DNA of 38,075 nucleotides from Spartobacteria bacterium. Its GTDB lineage: Bacteria; Verrucomicrobiota; Kiritimatiellia; RZYC01. The notes under the pieces are model-generated. The model searched no databases and was not told the origin of the DNA. It worked only from the letters and a program-made list of their open reading frames with translations. Both the position numbers and the translations under genes were made by a program. Shown here in pieces: positions 9,300 through 16,947 of the stretch (positions are counted from its first letter, which is position 1; each line of letters begins with the position of its first letter). The stretch is from positions 1 through 38,075 of the forward strand of contig RZZM01000009.1 in NCBI GenBank assembly GCA_009929845.1. Direction: 5' to 3'.

Positions 9300-9449
9300 T
9301 CAATGCTCAGGCGCCTGACCGTCACCGCTATCACGGAGCAACGTAACATACTCCGCCAACTGACCGGCTAATTCAGAAAGCCCTATATTGATTTCATCCA
9401 TCATGGTGCGTTTACGATTCCGGGTTCTTTTCTGTTTTCCTTCACTCAT
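9300..9449 (-). CDS. Small 49-aa protein between flgK and ptmE
   Basis: An open frame of 49 codons begins with ATG at 9449, with a strong ribosome-binding site (GGAGG, 6 nt spacing), and ends at TGA 9300-9302. The peptide starts MSEGKQKRTRNRKRT, which is very basic, and continues with an amphipathic stretch 'MMDEINIGLSELAGQLAEYV'. It lies 17 nt after the flgK stop and 29 nt before the ptmE start, in the same direction. I do not recognise a family. The strong Shine-Dalgarno and operon position are the reasons to call it. Where flgL usually follows flgK, this sits instead. Confidence 0.6.
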   Translation of the reverse strand: MSEGKQKRTRNRKRTMMDEINIGLSELAGQLAEYVTLLRDSGDGQAPEH

Positions 9450-9466
9450 GTTCTGCCTCCATTTGT

Positions 9467-10903
9467 TTACATGCTAAGTACGACCTGCAACATTTCATCC
9501 ACTGTGGAAATAATCCGCGCCGCCGCCTGATAGGCCCGTTGCGCCTGGAGCATTTCGATCAGCTCCTCATCAAGGTTCACCCCCGACTCGGACTGGATGG
9601 CGTCCTCCAGCATACTGATCACCTGCGCGCCGTCCCCGGCCAGCGTTTCCGCCGTCTGGACCGCCGCGCCCAGGTCGCCCACCATAGCCGCATAGAATTC
9701 ATTAAACGTCATATCGCCCAGCGCGGCCAGGTCGGCATAGCACAGGTCCGCGATTTCAAGGGCGTTCGCGCCGTCCCCGACATTTGGAATCCGGGGTGGG
9801 CCCATATCATGCAGGGTATTGGCCGCCGCGATAAGGCGCGGGTTATCCATGGCCGGATTGGCCGGATCATGAATCAGCGTATTGATGGCCATATCCGCGG
9901 CGGTGGTGCCCGTGAAAAACTCCAGGCCGTCATTCCCGTCCAGGTCATATCCGGAAATATGAAGCGCATTCACTTCGGAAATCAGGGCGCCGGCCAAAAT
10001 ATCCAGTTGGCCCGAATAGTATTCACAGAACGAAGCCGCCTCGACCCAACCGCCGATCTGGCCGCCGGTGATATTCACCGCCGCCCCGTCGAGGCTCAAC
10101 TGGATCGGATTGCTGTCCGCATCCATAATCATCAACTCATTGACGGTCTGCCCGTCCGCGCTGATCAGCACCTGTCCGTCAATAGTGATGGTCCCGTCCG
10201 TGGCTTTCGTCGTGTTGACCAGTGCGCTCAGCTTAAGCAGAAGCTGATCGCGCGTATCGCACAAATCATTACAATTGATGCCCTGTCCTTCGGAGGTGGT
10301 TATACGCTTATTAAGATCGGCGATACGCGAAGCGAGACTGTTGACCTCGTCCACCTGTCGGGGGATCACCCCGGTAAAATCAGGGCCGACGCCGCCGGCC
10401 GCTATCCCCGCGCGATATTCCTGCAGGCGGTCCGCCGTATAATTGATCTGTCCGACCAACGTGATCGCGCGCTCGATGACCACCTGCCGGAACGCGACAT
10501 CATCCGCGTTATTCGCCAGGTCCTGCCAGGCGGACCAGAACTGGCGCATGGCCGTCGAGAGGGCATCCTCCGGCCCGGCATTCATCAGTCCTTCGAGATT
10601 CCCAAGCGCATCGGCCAGCAGCGCGTTCTTTTCATAAATGGATGTTTCTTTCAGCAACGTGCTTTCGAGCAGGTTATTGAAGTCGCGCACCACATCATCC
10701 ACACGCACACCCGTTCCGATATCATAGTTACGGGTTTGGTAGAGGTTGGGGCGCTGGGGCGGATTGACCGCCAGGACCGCGCGCTGGCGATGGTAGCCCG
10801 GCGTGTCCACATTGGCGATATTATGGCTGATCACATTCAGCCGTTCCTGGTGCGTCAGCACCCCGCTGCGTCCGATAATCAATGCATCATTTAAAGAGGC
10901 CAT
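9467..10903 (-). CDS. flgK: Flagellar hook-associated protein 1 FlgK
   Basis: 478 aa from ATG 10903 (MASLNDALIIGRSGVL), preceded by CAGGTG with good spacing. The frame extends 8 codons upstream into the previous gene. The N-terminal rod-class motif 'NVISHNIANVDTPGYHRQR' and the C-terminal 'EMLQAQRAYQAAARIISTVD' are diagnostic of FlgK, the first hook-filament junction protein, exported through the flagellar type III apparatus. The middle (D1/D2) has 'YDIGTGVRVDDVVRDFN'. The start lies 4 nt after the FlgN-like stop. FlgN is normally the export chaperone for FlgK and FlgL, so the order makes sense. No flgL follows in this window. Confidence 0.95.
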   Translation of the reverse strand: MASLNDALIIGRSGVLTHQERLNVISHNIANVDTPGYHRQRAVLAVNPPQRPNLYQTRNYDIGTGVRVDDVVRDFNNLLESTLLKETSIYEKNALLADALGNLEGLMNAGPEDALSTAMRQFWSAWQDLANNADDVAFRQVVIERAITLVGQINYTADRLQEYRAGIAAGGVGPDFTGVIPRQVDEVNSLASRIADLNKRITTSEGQGINCNDLCDTRDQLLLKLSALVNTTKATDGTITIDGQVLISADGQTVNELMIMDADSNPIQLSLDGAAVNITGGQIGGWVEAASFCEYYSGQLDILAGALISEVNALHISGYDLDGNDGLEFFTGTTAADMAINTLIHDPANPAMDNPRLIAAANTLHDMGPPRIPNVGDGANALEIADLCYADLAALGDMTFNEFYAAMVGDLGAAVQTAETLAGDGAQVISMLEDAIQSESGVNLDEELIEMLQAQRAYQAAARIISTVDEMLQVVLSM

Positions 10904-10907
10904 AAGC

Positions 10908-11339
10908 TTACACCTGTTGATGAACAAAACACGGGGGCGTCACCCCGCTGAGTTTTCCGTTGGGGCGATAGGTTCCGGCCGTATGTTCACCCGTAGTGAT
11001 TTGCGACAGGGACCGGTCGATAACATCGAGAAACGTGGAGGCCAGGCGCTTGTTTGTGGCCAGCAGGCCCTGTGTCTTGGCAATCATTTCGCGCACGCTT
11101 TTTCCTGAGAGAATATCCGCGACATTCGGATCGGATACATCCGCCGCGTCCACGAAACCCATGTCCTTATAGAATGCCTGCAATTTGCGCAGTGATTTTT
11201 CCTGATCGGCAATGGCGTCCCATATTCCGTCCGGCCGACGCGCCATCATGGCCTGCCGAAGGGCGTGGCTGTCGCGTTCAACCTCTTGTAACCGACTGCA
11301 AAATTCGCTGGCTTTATCTGTTGTTGTTACTTCTGCCAT
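10908..11339 (-). CDS. flgN: FlgN-like flagellar export chaperone
   Basis: 143 aa, mostly helical as predicted from composition, with AAGGA 9 nt before ATG 11339. The pattern of an N-terminal helix ('CSRLQEVERDSHALRQAM'), a middle helix and 'TQGLLATNKRLASTFLDVIDRSL', then a C-terminal 'TYRPNGKLSG' resembles FlgN, which ends in a similar Tyr-x-x-x-Gly segment. FlgN binds FlgK and FlgL before export. The position between flgJ and flgK (5 nt after flgJ, 4 nt before flgK) supports this. Sequence identity in this family is low, so the call leans on context. Confidence 0.65.
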   Translation of the reverse strand: MAEVTTTDKASEFCSRLQEVERDSHALRQAMMARRPDGIWDAIADQEKSLRKLQAFYKDMGFVDAADVSDPNVADILSGKSVREMIAKTQGLLATNKRLASTFLDVIDRSLSQITTGEHTAGTYRPNGKLSGVTPPCFVHQQV

Positions 11340-11344
11340 GGCCG

Positions 11345-11707
11345 TTATCCTTCGTTGGTAGGTTGTTTGCGTATACGCGGGAACTGACCGGGAATGACAC
11401 TCTGTGTGAGGTCTTCATACAGGGCCTGTCCAAGACCGATGCCGCCATTCTGCGAGGCAATGGAGCGGGACACCTGTTCAATCATATTTTCCTTCAGCAT
11501 ATCAGTGTGGGCGGAAGATTCCTCGCTATCCATGTGTGTGAGGAAGCCTTCTTTCAAAAGCACATTAATGAGCATGCCCTCGAACTCGGTGCAGGCCTGC
11601 CGGAGCATGGCCTGTTCTTCCGCCGGGGTTTTTGGAAGGCGCACATCCCGCGTCTGGGGGGACAAGCTCATATTCGCGCTAAAATCAACACCTTGCATCG
11701 TCGTCAT
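11345..11707 (-). CDS. flgJ: Rod-binding protein, FlgJ N-terminal domain only
   Basis: 120 aa. The sequence 'ACTEFEGMLINVLLKEGF' through 'MLKENMIEQVSRSIASQNGGIGLGQALYEDL' is the rod-binding domain of FlgJ. The muramidase domain found at the C terminus of enterobacterial FlgJ is absent, as in many other phyla, so another enzyme must open the peptidoglycan. ATG 11707 follows the flgI stop by 5 nt; an in-frame ATG at 11698 is also possible. It acts as a scaffold for rod assembly in the periplasm. Confidence 0.88.
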   Translation of the reverse strand: MTTMQGVDFSANMSLSPQTRDVRLPKTPAEEQAMLRQACTEFEGMLINVLLKEGFLTHMDSEESSAHTDMLKENMIEQVSRSIASQNGGIGLGQALYEDLTQSVIPGQFPRIRKQPTNEG

Positions 11708-11712
11708 TGCCT

Positions 11713-12864
11713 TTACATTGCCACCAGTTCCATCTGCAGGGCGCCCAGCCGCTGCAACGCCTCAAGAATTGAAATCAAATCACGCGGGGTAGCGCCCATC
11801 TGATTAAGCACATCCGCCAAGTCGCGCACCGTGACGGTATCGGGAACGAGCATAATGCGGGCAGCTTGCTCATCCGCACGGGTGGTTACCTTTTCGGTCA
11901 CCACCGGGCTGGCATCGGTAAACGGCGCCGGCATATCCACCGACAGGCGGGAGCCGATATTCACCGTAAGGTTCCCGTGGGCAATCACCGCCTCCGCGAT
12001 ATGCACATCACCGCCCATGACAATCGTCCCGGTGCGCTCGTTGACCACCACCCGCGCCGGCACATCCGGCGTGAGGGAGAGTTTTTCGAGGCCCGCCACA
12101 AACTGGGCGACCTGTCCGACATCCAGCACTTCATTGGGGATGCGCACCGCCACCGTGTTGGCGTCGCGCGCCATGGCGATACCGTCATACTGCTCGTTGA
12201 TGGCATCGGCTGTGCGCGACGCCGTCGTGAAATCCGAATGACGCAGCACCAGGGTCAGGTATTCATCCTTGTAGAAATCGACTTCCTGACTGTACTTCAG
12301 GGTCGCGCCGCCCGGCACAATACCCACGGTCGTGTAGTTCTTCCTGGCGGTGTCGCCGCCCGCCCCGCCAATACCGGCGGAGAATCCGCCGACAGTTAGC
12401 GAACCCTGGGCAAGCGCGGAAACGCGCCCTTCCGGATCAAGCAGGGGGGTCATCATTAATATTCCGCCTTCGAGTGACTGCGCGTCGCCGATGGAGGAAA
12501 CCTGCACATCCAAGTGGTCGCCGGCCTTGTAGAACGGCTCCGCGGTCGCCGTGACAATCACCGCCGCCACATTCTTGCTTTTGATATCATCCACCGCGAT
12601 TTTGATATTAAAGACTTCCAGCAGGTTGGCCATGGTCTGCTTGGTCAGGTCGAGGTCCTTGTCACCGGACCCGTTCAACCCCAGCACAATGCCGTAGCCG
12701 ACCATCGGCACCCGGTCCAGGCCCGCGATCCTCGCAATATCCTTGATGCGCACCTCGATCGCGCCAAAGACCAGGGGCGCCGGACACACAAGCATCAGTG
12801 CCAGCGTCGGGGAAAGCATCCACCGGGCAACCCGGGACCGCTTATATATACCGGATGTCATCAT
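11713..12864 (-). CDS. flgI: Flagellar P-ring protein FlgI
   Basis: 383 aa from the ATG at 12864, chosen because GAGG lies 6 nt upstream; the frame is open to 12903 inside flgH. The signal peptide 'MLSPTLALMLVCPAPLVFGA' (cleavage about VFG-A) precedes 'IEVRIKDIARIAGLDRVPMVGYGIVLGLNGSGD', the invariant FlgI start. 'VVVNERTGTIVMGGDVHI' and the C-terminal 'VRDLADVLNQMGATPRDLISILEALQRLGAL' complete the family pattern. It forms the periplasmic ring around the rod in the peptidoglycan layer, with FlgH forming the outer ring. The pair implies a true outer membrane. Confidence 0.96.
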   Translation of the reverse strand: MMTSGIYKRSRVARWMLSPTLALMLVCPAPLVFGAIEVRIKDIARIAGLDRVPMVGYGIVLGLNGSGDKDLDLTKQTMANLLEVFNIKIAVDDIKSKNVAAVIVTATAEPFYKAGDHLDVQVSSIGDAQSLEGGILMMTPLLDPEGRVSALAQGSLTVGGFSAGIGGAGGDTARKNYTTVGIVPGGATLKYSQEVDFYKDEYLTLVLRHSDFTTASRTADAINEQYDGIAMARDANTVAVRIPNEVLDVGQVAQFVAGLEKLSLTPDVPARVVVNERTGTIVMGGDVHIAEAVIAHGNLTVNIGSRLSVDMPAPFTDASPVVTEKVTTRADEQAARIMLVPDTVTVRDLADVLNQMGATPRDLISILEALQRLGALQMELVAM

Positions 12865-12878
12865 CACACACCTCTTCC

Positions 12879-13517
12879 TTAAAATGGGTTGATCCAATCC
12901 CACAACGTCGGGACAATACCCTTCTGCTGGTTTTTCGCGATGGAGCCATCGCTCACATACTGGATGGCCGCGTCGGCAATCGCAGTTGATTTGACAAAGT
13001 TGTCCCTGGTTACATCCAGCGGGCGAACGATACCCGTCAGGATAAATTGAACGGATTCCTTCTGAACGACCACACGGCGTTTGCCTTCGATGAGCATATT
13101 GCCATTGGGTAAGACCTCGACCACGCGCGCCGAGATGGTGCCTTGCAGTTTGTCTTCATTGGACATCTTGCCGCTGCCCCCAAATTTGCGTGAGGTATCC
13201 AGGTTCCAGGAAGGGATCGTCATATTCGTCCAGGTGGCCCGTGTGGAGCCGTCGATCTGCGGCGTGGACACGCTGACACTTCCGCTCACATTGAACTTCT
13301 TGTCAGTTTCCTTTGCGCTGTCCTTGCTGGACGTCGCCTCTTCCACGATCAGGACGGTAATGATATCACCGACTTCACGCGCCTTGTGGTCCCCGTACAG
13401 CCGGGTGGCCATACTCCATTGCGGCGCATCCAGCGCCCGGGCCGGGAGGCCCCATCCCAGGCACATGATGAGGGAAAGGCCGACTATGAGGCCTGAATGT
13501 ATTCTTTCAGCATGCAT
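12879..13517 (-). CDS. flgH: Flagellar L-ring protein FlgH
   Basis: 212 aa with AGGAG 8 nt before ATG 13517. An N-terminal hydrophobic signal (residues about 9-28) is followed by 'LYGDHKAREVGDIITVLIVEEATSS', the FlgH hallmark. 'LQGTISARVVEVLPNGNMLIEGKRRVVVQKE' and 'ILTGIVRPLDVTRDNFVKSTAIADAAIQY' follow. FlgH forms the L-ring in the outer membrane. In enterobacteria it is a lipoprotein. Here the only cysteine in the signal is in 'LIMC', a poor lipobox (Met at -1), and a normal cleavage after 'ARA' looks more likely, so this FlgH may not be lipidated. It lies between flgA (14 nt) and flgI (14 nt). Confidence 0.95.
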   Translation of the reverse strand: MHAERIHSGLIVGLSLIMCLGWGLPARALDAPQWSMATRLYGDHKAREVGDIITVLIVEEATSSKDSAKETDKKFNVSGSVSVSTPQIDGSTRATWTNMTIPSWNLDTSRKFGGSGKMSNEDKLQGTISARVVEVLPNGNMLIEGKRRVVVQKESVQFILTGIVRPLDVTRDNFVKSTAIADAAIQYVSDGSIAKNQQKGIVPTLWDWINPF

Positions 13518-13531
13518 ACGTCATCTCCTCA

Positions 13532-14548
13532 TCAGTTTTCGATAATCCCGGCGCGGTCACTCACCAGCCGGACCAGCACCCGCCGCTTGGATTGTTCATT
13601 CAGGCAAAGAATCCGGTCGCCGACGCGGCCCTTCCCCAGCGCCTTGGCGCGCAGGGTCACCGACAGGCCACTCCGGACCATATGCACATTGATATCTTCC
13701 CCACGTTCCGCGCAGACCGGGGGACGCACCAGGTATTTGATAATGGGCTTGCCTTCTTTGATTCGACGGGTCAGCTCCATTCCGGTTATGGACTCACTGA
13801 CCGGGGTACAGTTCTTATTCCGTCCGCCTGTGGGCACATAGGCCACATTCAGATCGTCGAGGGTAAGCCGGTGGCCCCGGTCAAAATCGCCGGCCGCCAC
13901 CCAGACCTCCTGCATCTGCGTCATCATGACAGGGACACTGAGCATCCGTTCCGGCATACCGTTGACCCAGATAGCCACATCAAAATCCATGGCTTCCGTT
14001 ATGCTGTTTTCCGTGAAGTTTTCCACATGGATATCCAGCTCGCCTTCGGAGACCATGACGCGGTCGGAGAACGGAAGAAATTCCAATTGATAGCGTTGTG
14101 ACTGCCACGTCGGGTTGTCCTCGACAAACTGCGTGACCGCCTCTTGGATCATTTCAGGGGACACCTGCACGGCCTTGCGGCTGACACGGAACTGCAATTG
14201 TCCGCTCAATGTGACATCCTTCATGTCTGGATATCTCTGCAGGGCGTACGCCACGGTGGTCAGTTCATACTCTTCGGAATCACCGGGACTCGGCGACTTC
14301 AACACTGTACGCTCGCCCCATCCCTCCGGCAACAGCGTCGGCGACCGCGCGATATCCTCCAGCAGGATATCCGGACCGGAAACGGAAACGACATCGCGGA
14401 TGGAAATAAACGATCCGTCGGCAAACGCCGCGGCAACCCCGCAGAACGCAAACCAGAAAACCAACATGACACGCAAGCGGCGTAAGTGCGACACCACGCC
14501 GCATCCGGCGCTTCTATGAATATTTTCATGTTTAGTACTGCTCATCAT
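13532..14548 (-). CDS. flgA: P-ring assembly chaperone FlgA (SAF domain)
   Basis: 338 aa from the ATG at 14548 (or 14545, nearer ideal spacing from the AAAGGG site). A signal peptide 'LRVMLVFWFAFCGVAAAFA' at residues about 25-45 directs it to the periplasm. The C-terminal third is the SAF/ChapFlgA region: 'VWVAAGDFDRGHRLTLDDL', 'ITGMELTRRIKEGKPI', 'VKYLVRPP'-like, then 'VRSGLSVTLRAKALGKGRVGDRILCLN'. FlgA helps FlgI polymerise. The N-terminal extension before the SAF domain, containing several beta segments, matches the long FlgA type rather than the short enterobacterial one. It sits 8 nt after flgG and 14 nt before flgH. Confidence 0.92.
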   Translation of the reverse strand: MMSSTKHENIHRSAGCGVVSHLRRLRVMLVFWFAFCGVAAAFADGSFISIRDVVSVSGPDILLEDIARSPTLLPEGWGERTVLKSPSPGDSEEYELTTVAYALQRYPDMKDVTLSGQLQFRVSRKAVQVSPEMIQEAVTQFVEDNPTWQSQRYQLEFLPFSDRVMVSEGELDIHVENFTENSITEAMDFDVAIWVNGMPERMLSVPVMMTQMQEVWVAAGDFDRGHRLTLDDLNVAYVPTGGRNKNCTPVSESITGMELTRRIKEGKPIIKYLVRPPVCAERGEDINVHMVRSGLSVTLRAKALGKGRVGDRILCLNEQSKRRVLVRLVSDRAGIIEN

Positions 14549-14556
14549 CAATCCCT

Positions 14557-15342
14557 TTAACGCCGCAACGAATTGGCTGTGTTCATCATGTCATCGCAGG
14601 CCTTGATGGCTTTGGAGGTCGCCTCGTAGGCGCGCTGCGTGACGATCATATTCACCATCTCCTGCGCGGCATTCACATTGGAACCTTCCAGGTACCGTTG
14701 CGCCAGGAAGCCGGACCCGTTTTCACCCGGCGCAATGCCTTTTTGGGCCGCGCCGCTGGAGTCGGATTCAAGGTACAGATTATGCCCGATGGAGCGCAGG
14801 CCCTCGGGATTCAGGAACATGACCAGGGTCAAGTCCGCCTTGGGAATGGCTTCGCCATCCACAATACAGGTCATCGATCCGTCCCGCGTAATCGTAATCT
14901 CCGTAGTCCCCTCATCAATCGCGTCAAAGCCCTGCACCTTGTACCCGTCGGCGGTTACTACTTCCCCGACCGAAGTGCTGTGAAAAGACGCATCCCGGGT
15001 ATAGGCGGAGGTGCCGTCCGGGAGGAGGATTTCGAAGAAGCCATCGCCTTCCAGGGCGATATCGAGATCACGACCGGTTTCCTTGAGAATCCCCTGTGAA
15101 AATTCCTTGGTAATTTCCGCCACTCGCGTTCCGTTACCGATTTGGATACCGGTAGGGATTTCGCTGTCGTCCCCGCTTTCCGCGCCGGGGCTTGTCAACA
15201 CCGAATACAACATATCCTGGAAGTTGATCTGGCTGGCCTTAAACGCGGTGGTGTTCATGTTAGCCAGGTTGTTGGCGATGGTATCCATCGATAACTCCTG
15301 GGCATTCATTCCTGTCACGGCTGCCCATAATGCTCTGTCCAT
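14557..15342 (-). CDS. flgG: Distal rod protein FlgG
   Basis: 261 aa with a strong AGGAAGG site before ATG 15342. The start 'MDRALWAAVTGMNAQELSMDTIANNLANMNTTAFK' is the FlgG rod motif (ANNLAN). The central 'TGRDLDIALEGDGFFEI' and the end 'LEGSNVNAAQEMVNMIVTQRAYEATSKAIKACDDMM' are diagnostic. FlgG forms the distal rod crossing the P and L rings, which fits its neighbours flgA, flgH and flgI. It lies 39 nt downstream of flgF. Confidence 0.96.
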   Translation of the reverse strand: MDRALWAAVTGMNAQELSMDTIANNLANMNTTAFKASQINFQDMLYSVLTSPGAESGDDSEIPTGIQIGNGTRVAEITKEFSQGILKETGRDLDIALEGDGFFEILLPDGTSAYTRDASFHSTSVGEVVTADGYKVQGFDAIDEGTTEITITRDGSMTCIVDGEAIPKADLTLVMFLNPEGLRSIGHNLYLESDSSGAAQKGIAPGENGSGFLAQRYLEGSNVNAAQEMVNMIVTQRAYEATSKAIKACDDMMNTANSLRR

Positions 15343-15381
15343 AACCGCCTTCCTTTCCTTATCAACGTAAAATGCTACTGA

Positions 15382-16134
15382 TTATTTTGAACCCAGACTC
15401 TGAATCATTTTCCCTTCCCGTTCATCCTCGGCCTTCAGCATGCGCTGGCACGCCTCGTAGGCGCGAGTAATGGTGATCAGCTCCGTCATTTCCTCGACCA
15501 CGTGGGAATTGCTCCGTTCCAGCATACCGTTAACGACCGTAGTGGTTTCAGGAAGTTCCATCGGCTCCTGACCTTGAGCGGGCGTGAACAGGGTGGTGCC
15601 CACACGGTTCAGCTTCTGGAGGTCTTCGAAATGAGCGAGGGTCAACTGATCAATCCTGCGGTCGTTAATCACCAGGGTTCCGTCACGTCCGACGCGAAGA
15701 CTGTTCAGATTGGACGGGTCCGGGAGGATAATCTCGCCGTTTTGTCCCTCGACAAGAAAGCCATCCGCATTGATCAGGCGCTGTTCAGGGTCCAGTCGGA
15801 AATGCCCATTCCGCGTATAGAAGAGTTTGTCATCCTCATTGCGGACGACAAAGAAGCCCTTCCCGTTGATGGCAAAATCCATCGAACGGTCTGTCTGCTG
15901 GAAGGCGCCCTCGGTAAAATCGACCGACACCGGGTCATATTTCAAGCCGTTGGTCCAATGCTTGGATTCCCCGGCCATATAGTCACCCAGCACGGCGTCA
16001 AACACCTTACCTGTGACATTCAGCCGACGGTATCCGGGATTGTTGGCATTGGCCAGGTTCTCGGATACGGCGTCAAGGCGATCAACCAATCCCTTGATCA
16101 TTCTAAAAGCTGGACTGTAAAATCCTGATTCCAT
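15382..16134 (-). CDS. flgF: Proximal rod protein FlgF (hook-basal body family)
   Basis: 250 aa from the ATG at 16134 (MESGFYSPAFRM). The frame continues to a TTG at 16155, which I reject as a start. 'RLDAVSENLANANNPGYRR' is the rod/hook N-terminal motif, 'RSMDFAINGKGFFVVRNE' the central one, and 'VVEEMTELITITRAYEACQRMLKAEDE' the C-terminal one. It is shorter than and distinct from the neighbouring flgG, so FlgF is the best name, although FlgF and FlgG paralogues are hard to tell apart by eye. The ribosome site is weak. The 434 bp upstream, to the FlgM-like gene, hold a mosaic repeat. Confidence 0.88.
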   Translation of the reverse strand: MESGFYSPAFRMIKGLVDRLDAVSENLANANNPGYRRLNVTGKVFDAVLGDYMAGESKHWTNGLKYDPVSVDFTEGAFQQTDRSMDFAINGKGFFVVRNEDDKLFYTRNGHFRLDPEQRLINADGFLVEGQNGEIILPDPSNLNSLRVGRDGTLVINDRRIDQLTLAHFEDLQKLNRVGTTLFTPAQGQEPMELPETTTVVNGMLERSNSHVVEEMTELITITRAYEACQRMLKAEDEREGKMIQSLGSK

Positions 16135-16246
16135 GCCACACGGGTAGCACGGCAAATGCCATCAAAGGTAAGCATACGAACGGGGCGGAAAATTTTTCTT
16201 CCCCCATTTTTTTTGGCTCATACTCCACACCACCCCAATACCTCTA

Positions 16247-16472
16247 TTTTTTAGCCACGGATGAACGCAGATGAACGCGGATGAAAAACCGGGGACAGAA
16301 CCGCCAGAACACGCGATGCCCGGAGGGCATAACGTGAATAGCCGCGGGTGCAACCCGCGGAACCGTGACCTCCCCCATGCCAACCCCGAATAGGGGTTGT
16401 ACGATAACGGCGATTAGATCTTGGGCTCCGGTTTGTTATCCGCGCTCATCCGTGCTCATCCGTGGTTAAAAA
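16247..16472. repeat. Inverted-repeat mosaic element between flgF and the FlgM-like gene
   Basis: Outer arms 16247-16283 (TTTTTTAGCCACGGATGAAC...) and 16441-16472 (...CATCCGTGGTTAAAAA) are inverted copies, each with an internal direct repeat 'GATGAACGC'. Inside are three perfect small hairpins: ATGCCC-GGA-GGGCAT (16316-16330), CCGCGGGT-GCA-ACCCGCGG (16342-16360) and AACCCC-GAATA-GGGGTT (16382-16398). No reading frame is credible. Similar 'CCACGGATGAACACGGATG' repeats are widespread in PVC genomes (general knowledge). The hairpins could end transcription from the flgM side. Confidence 0.8.
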
Positions 16473-16568
16473 GGGGTTATTGAGAACTTACAAAGCAAAA
16501 AGGCAAAAAAATGGCCATTTTGGGCATATCTTTGGCCAGGGGAGCGGGCTGCGGGCGGCAAAAATTGC

Positions 16569-16865
16569 CTACATGCTGAACATGCGTTTCATGATGGTAT
16601 CTACGACACTGTCAGAAAGATCGACGGGCTCATCCACGCTTTGTTTGAATCGCTGCACCATGTCGGCACGCGGTTCACTTTCCTGTTTGAGCATTTTTGC
16701 GCCGCGGGCCATCATCTCGCTCAATCGCGACATATCGGCCCGGTCCTGACGGGGTTGGGAAGAGCCGCTTTGACCGACCGTTTTACCGGCCCTGGCTTTC
16801 GATACAGCCTCCGCGCCGGGCAGTACGTCCGGTGTCATATCCGCTGATAGACTTTTTATATCCAT
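16569..16865 (-). CDS. flgM: FlgM-like anti-sigma-28 factor
   Basis: 98 aa with AAGGA 9 nt before ATG 16865. The first 40 residues are polar and likely disordered. Then 'DRADMSRLSEMMARGAKMLKQESEPRADMVQRFKQSV' and 'LSDSVVDTIMKRMF' follow the FlgM pattern: a D-x-(A/V)-x-(I/M)-S segment, a helix, 'R-x-D-x-V-x-x-(L/F)-K', and a final helix of the 'IADxIL' type. FlgM holds FliA (sigma-28) inactive until the hook is finished and FlgM is exported. The near-consensus sigma-28 promoter directly upstream (16921-16947) is the arrangement known for flgM. The family is divergent, so this rests on motif plus promoter plus location in the flagellar cluster. Confidence 0.7.
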   Translation of the reverse strand: MDIKSLSADMTPDVLPGAEAVSKARAGKTVGQSGSSQPRQDRADMSRLSEMMARGAKMLKQESEPRADMVQRFKQSVDEPVDLSDSVVDTIMKRMFSM

Positions 16866-16920
16866 GGCTACTCTTCCTTATGTTTCATGCTGTTTACAGC
16901 CAATATAACCAACACTCAAA

Positions 16921-16947
16921 CTATCGGCACTTTCCCGTCATCACTTA
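16921..16947 (-). promoter_or_regulatory. Putative sigma-28 (FliA) promoter for the FlgM-like gene
   Basis: On the minus strand TAAG (16947-16944), exactly 15 nt, then GCCGATAG (16928-16921). The FliA consensus is TAAA-N15-GCCGATAA, so 10 of 12 positions match. It overlaps the last codons of the lipoprotein gene and leaves about 45 nt of leader before the FlgM-like start. Confidence 0.65.

Noticed and set aside
9539-10894. Plus-strand 451-codon frame opposite flgK
   Set aside because: flgK is unambiguous on the minus strand; the antisense frame has no start signal or recognisable domain.
16149-16164. Sigma-54-like TGGCATTTGCCGTGCT upstream of flgF
   Set aside because: GG-N10-GC spacing fits, but transcription would begin about 4 nt before the flgF ATG, leaving no room for a ribosome site.
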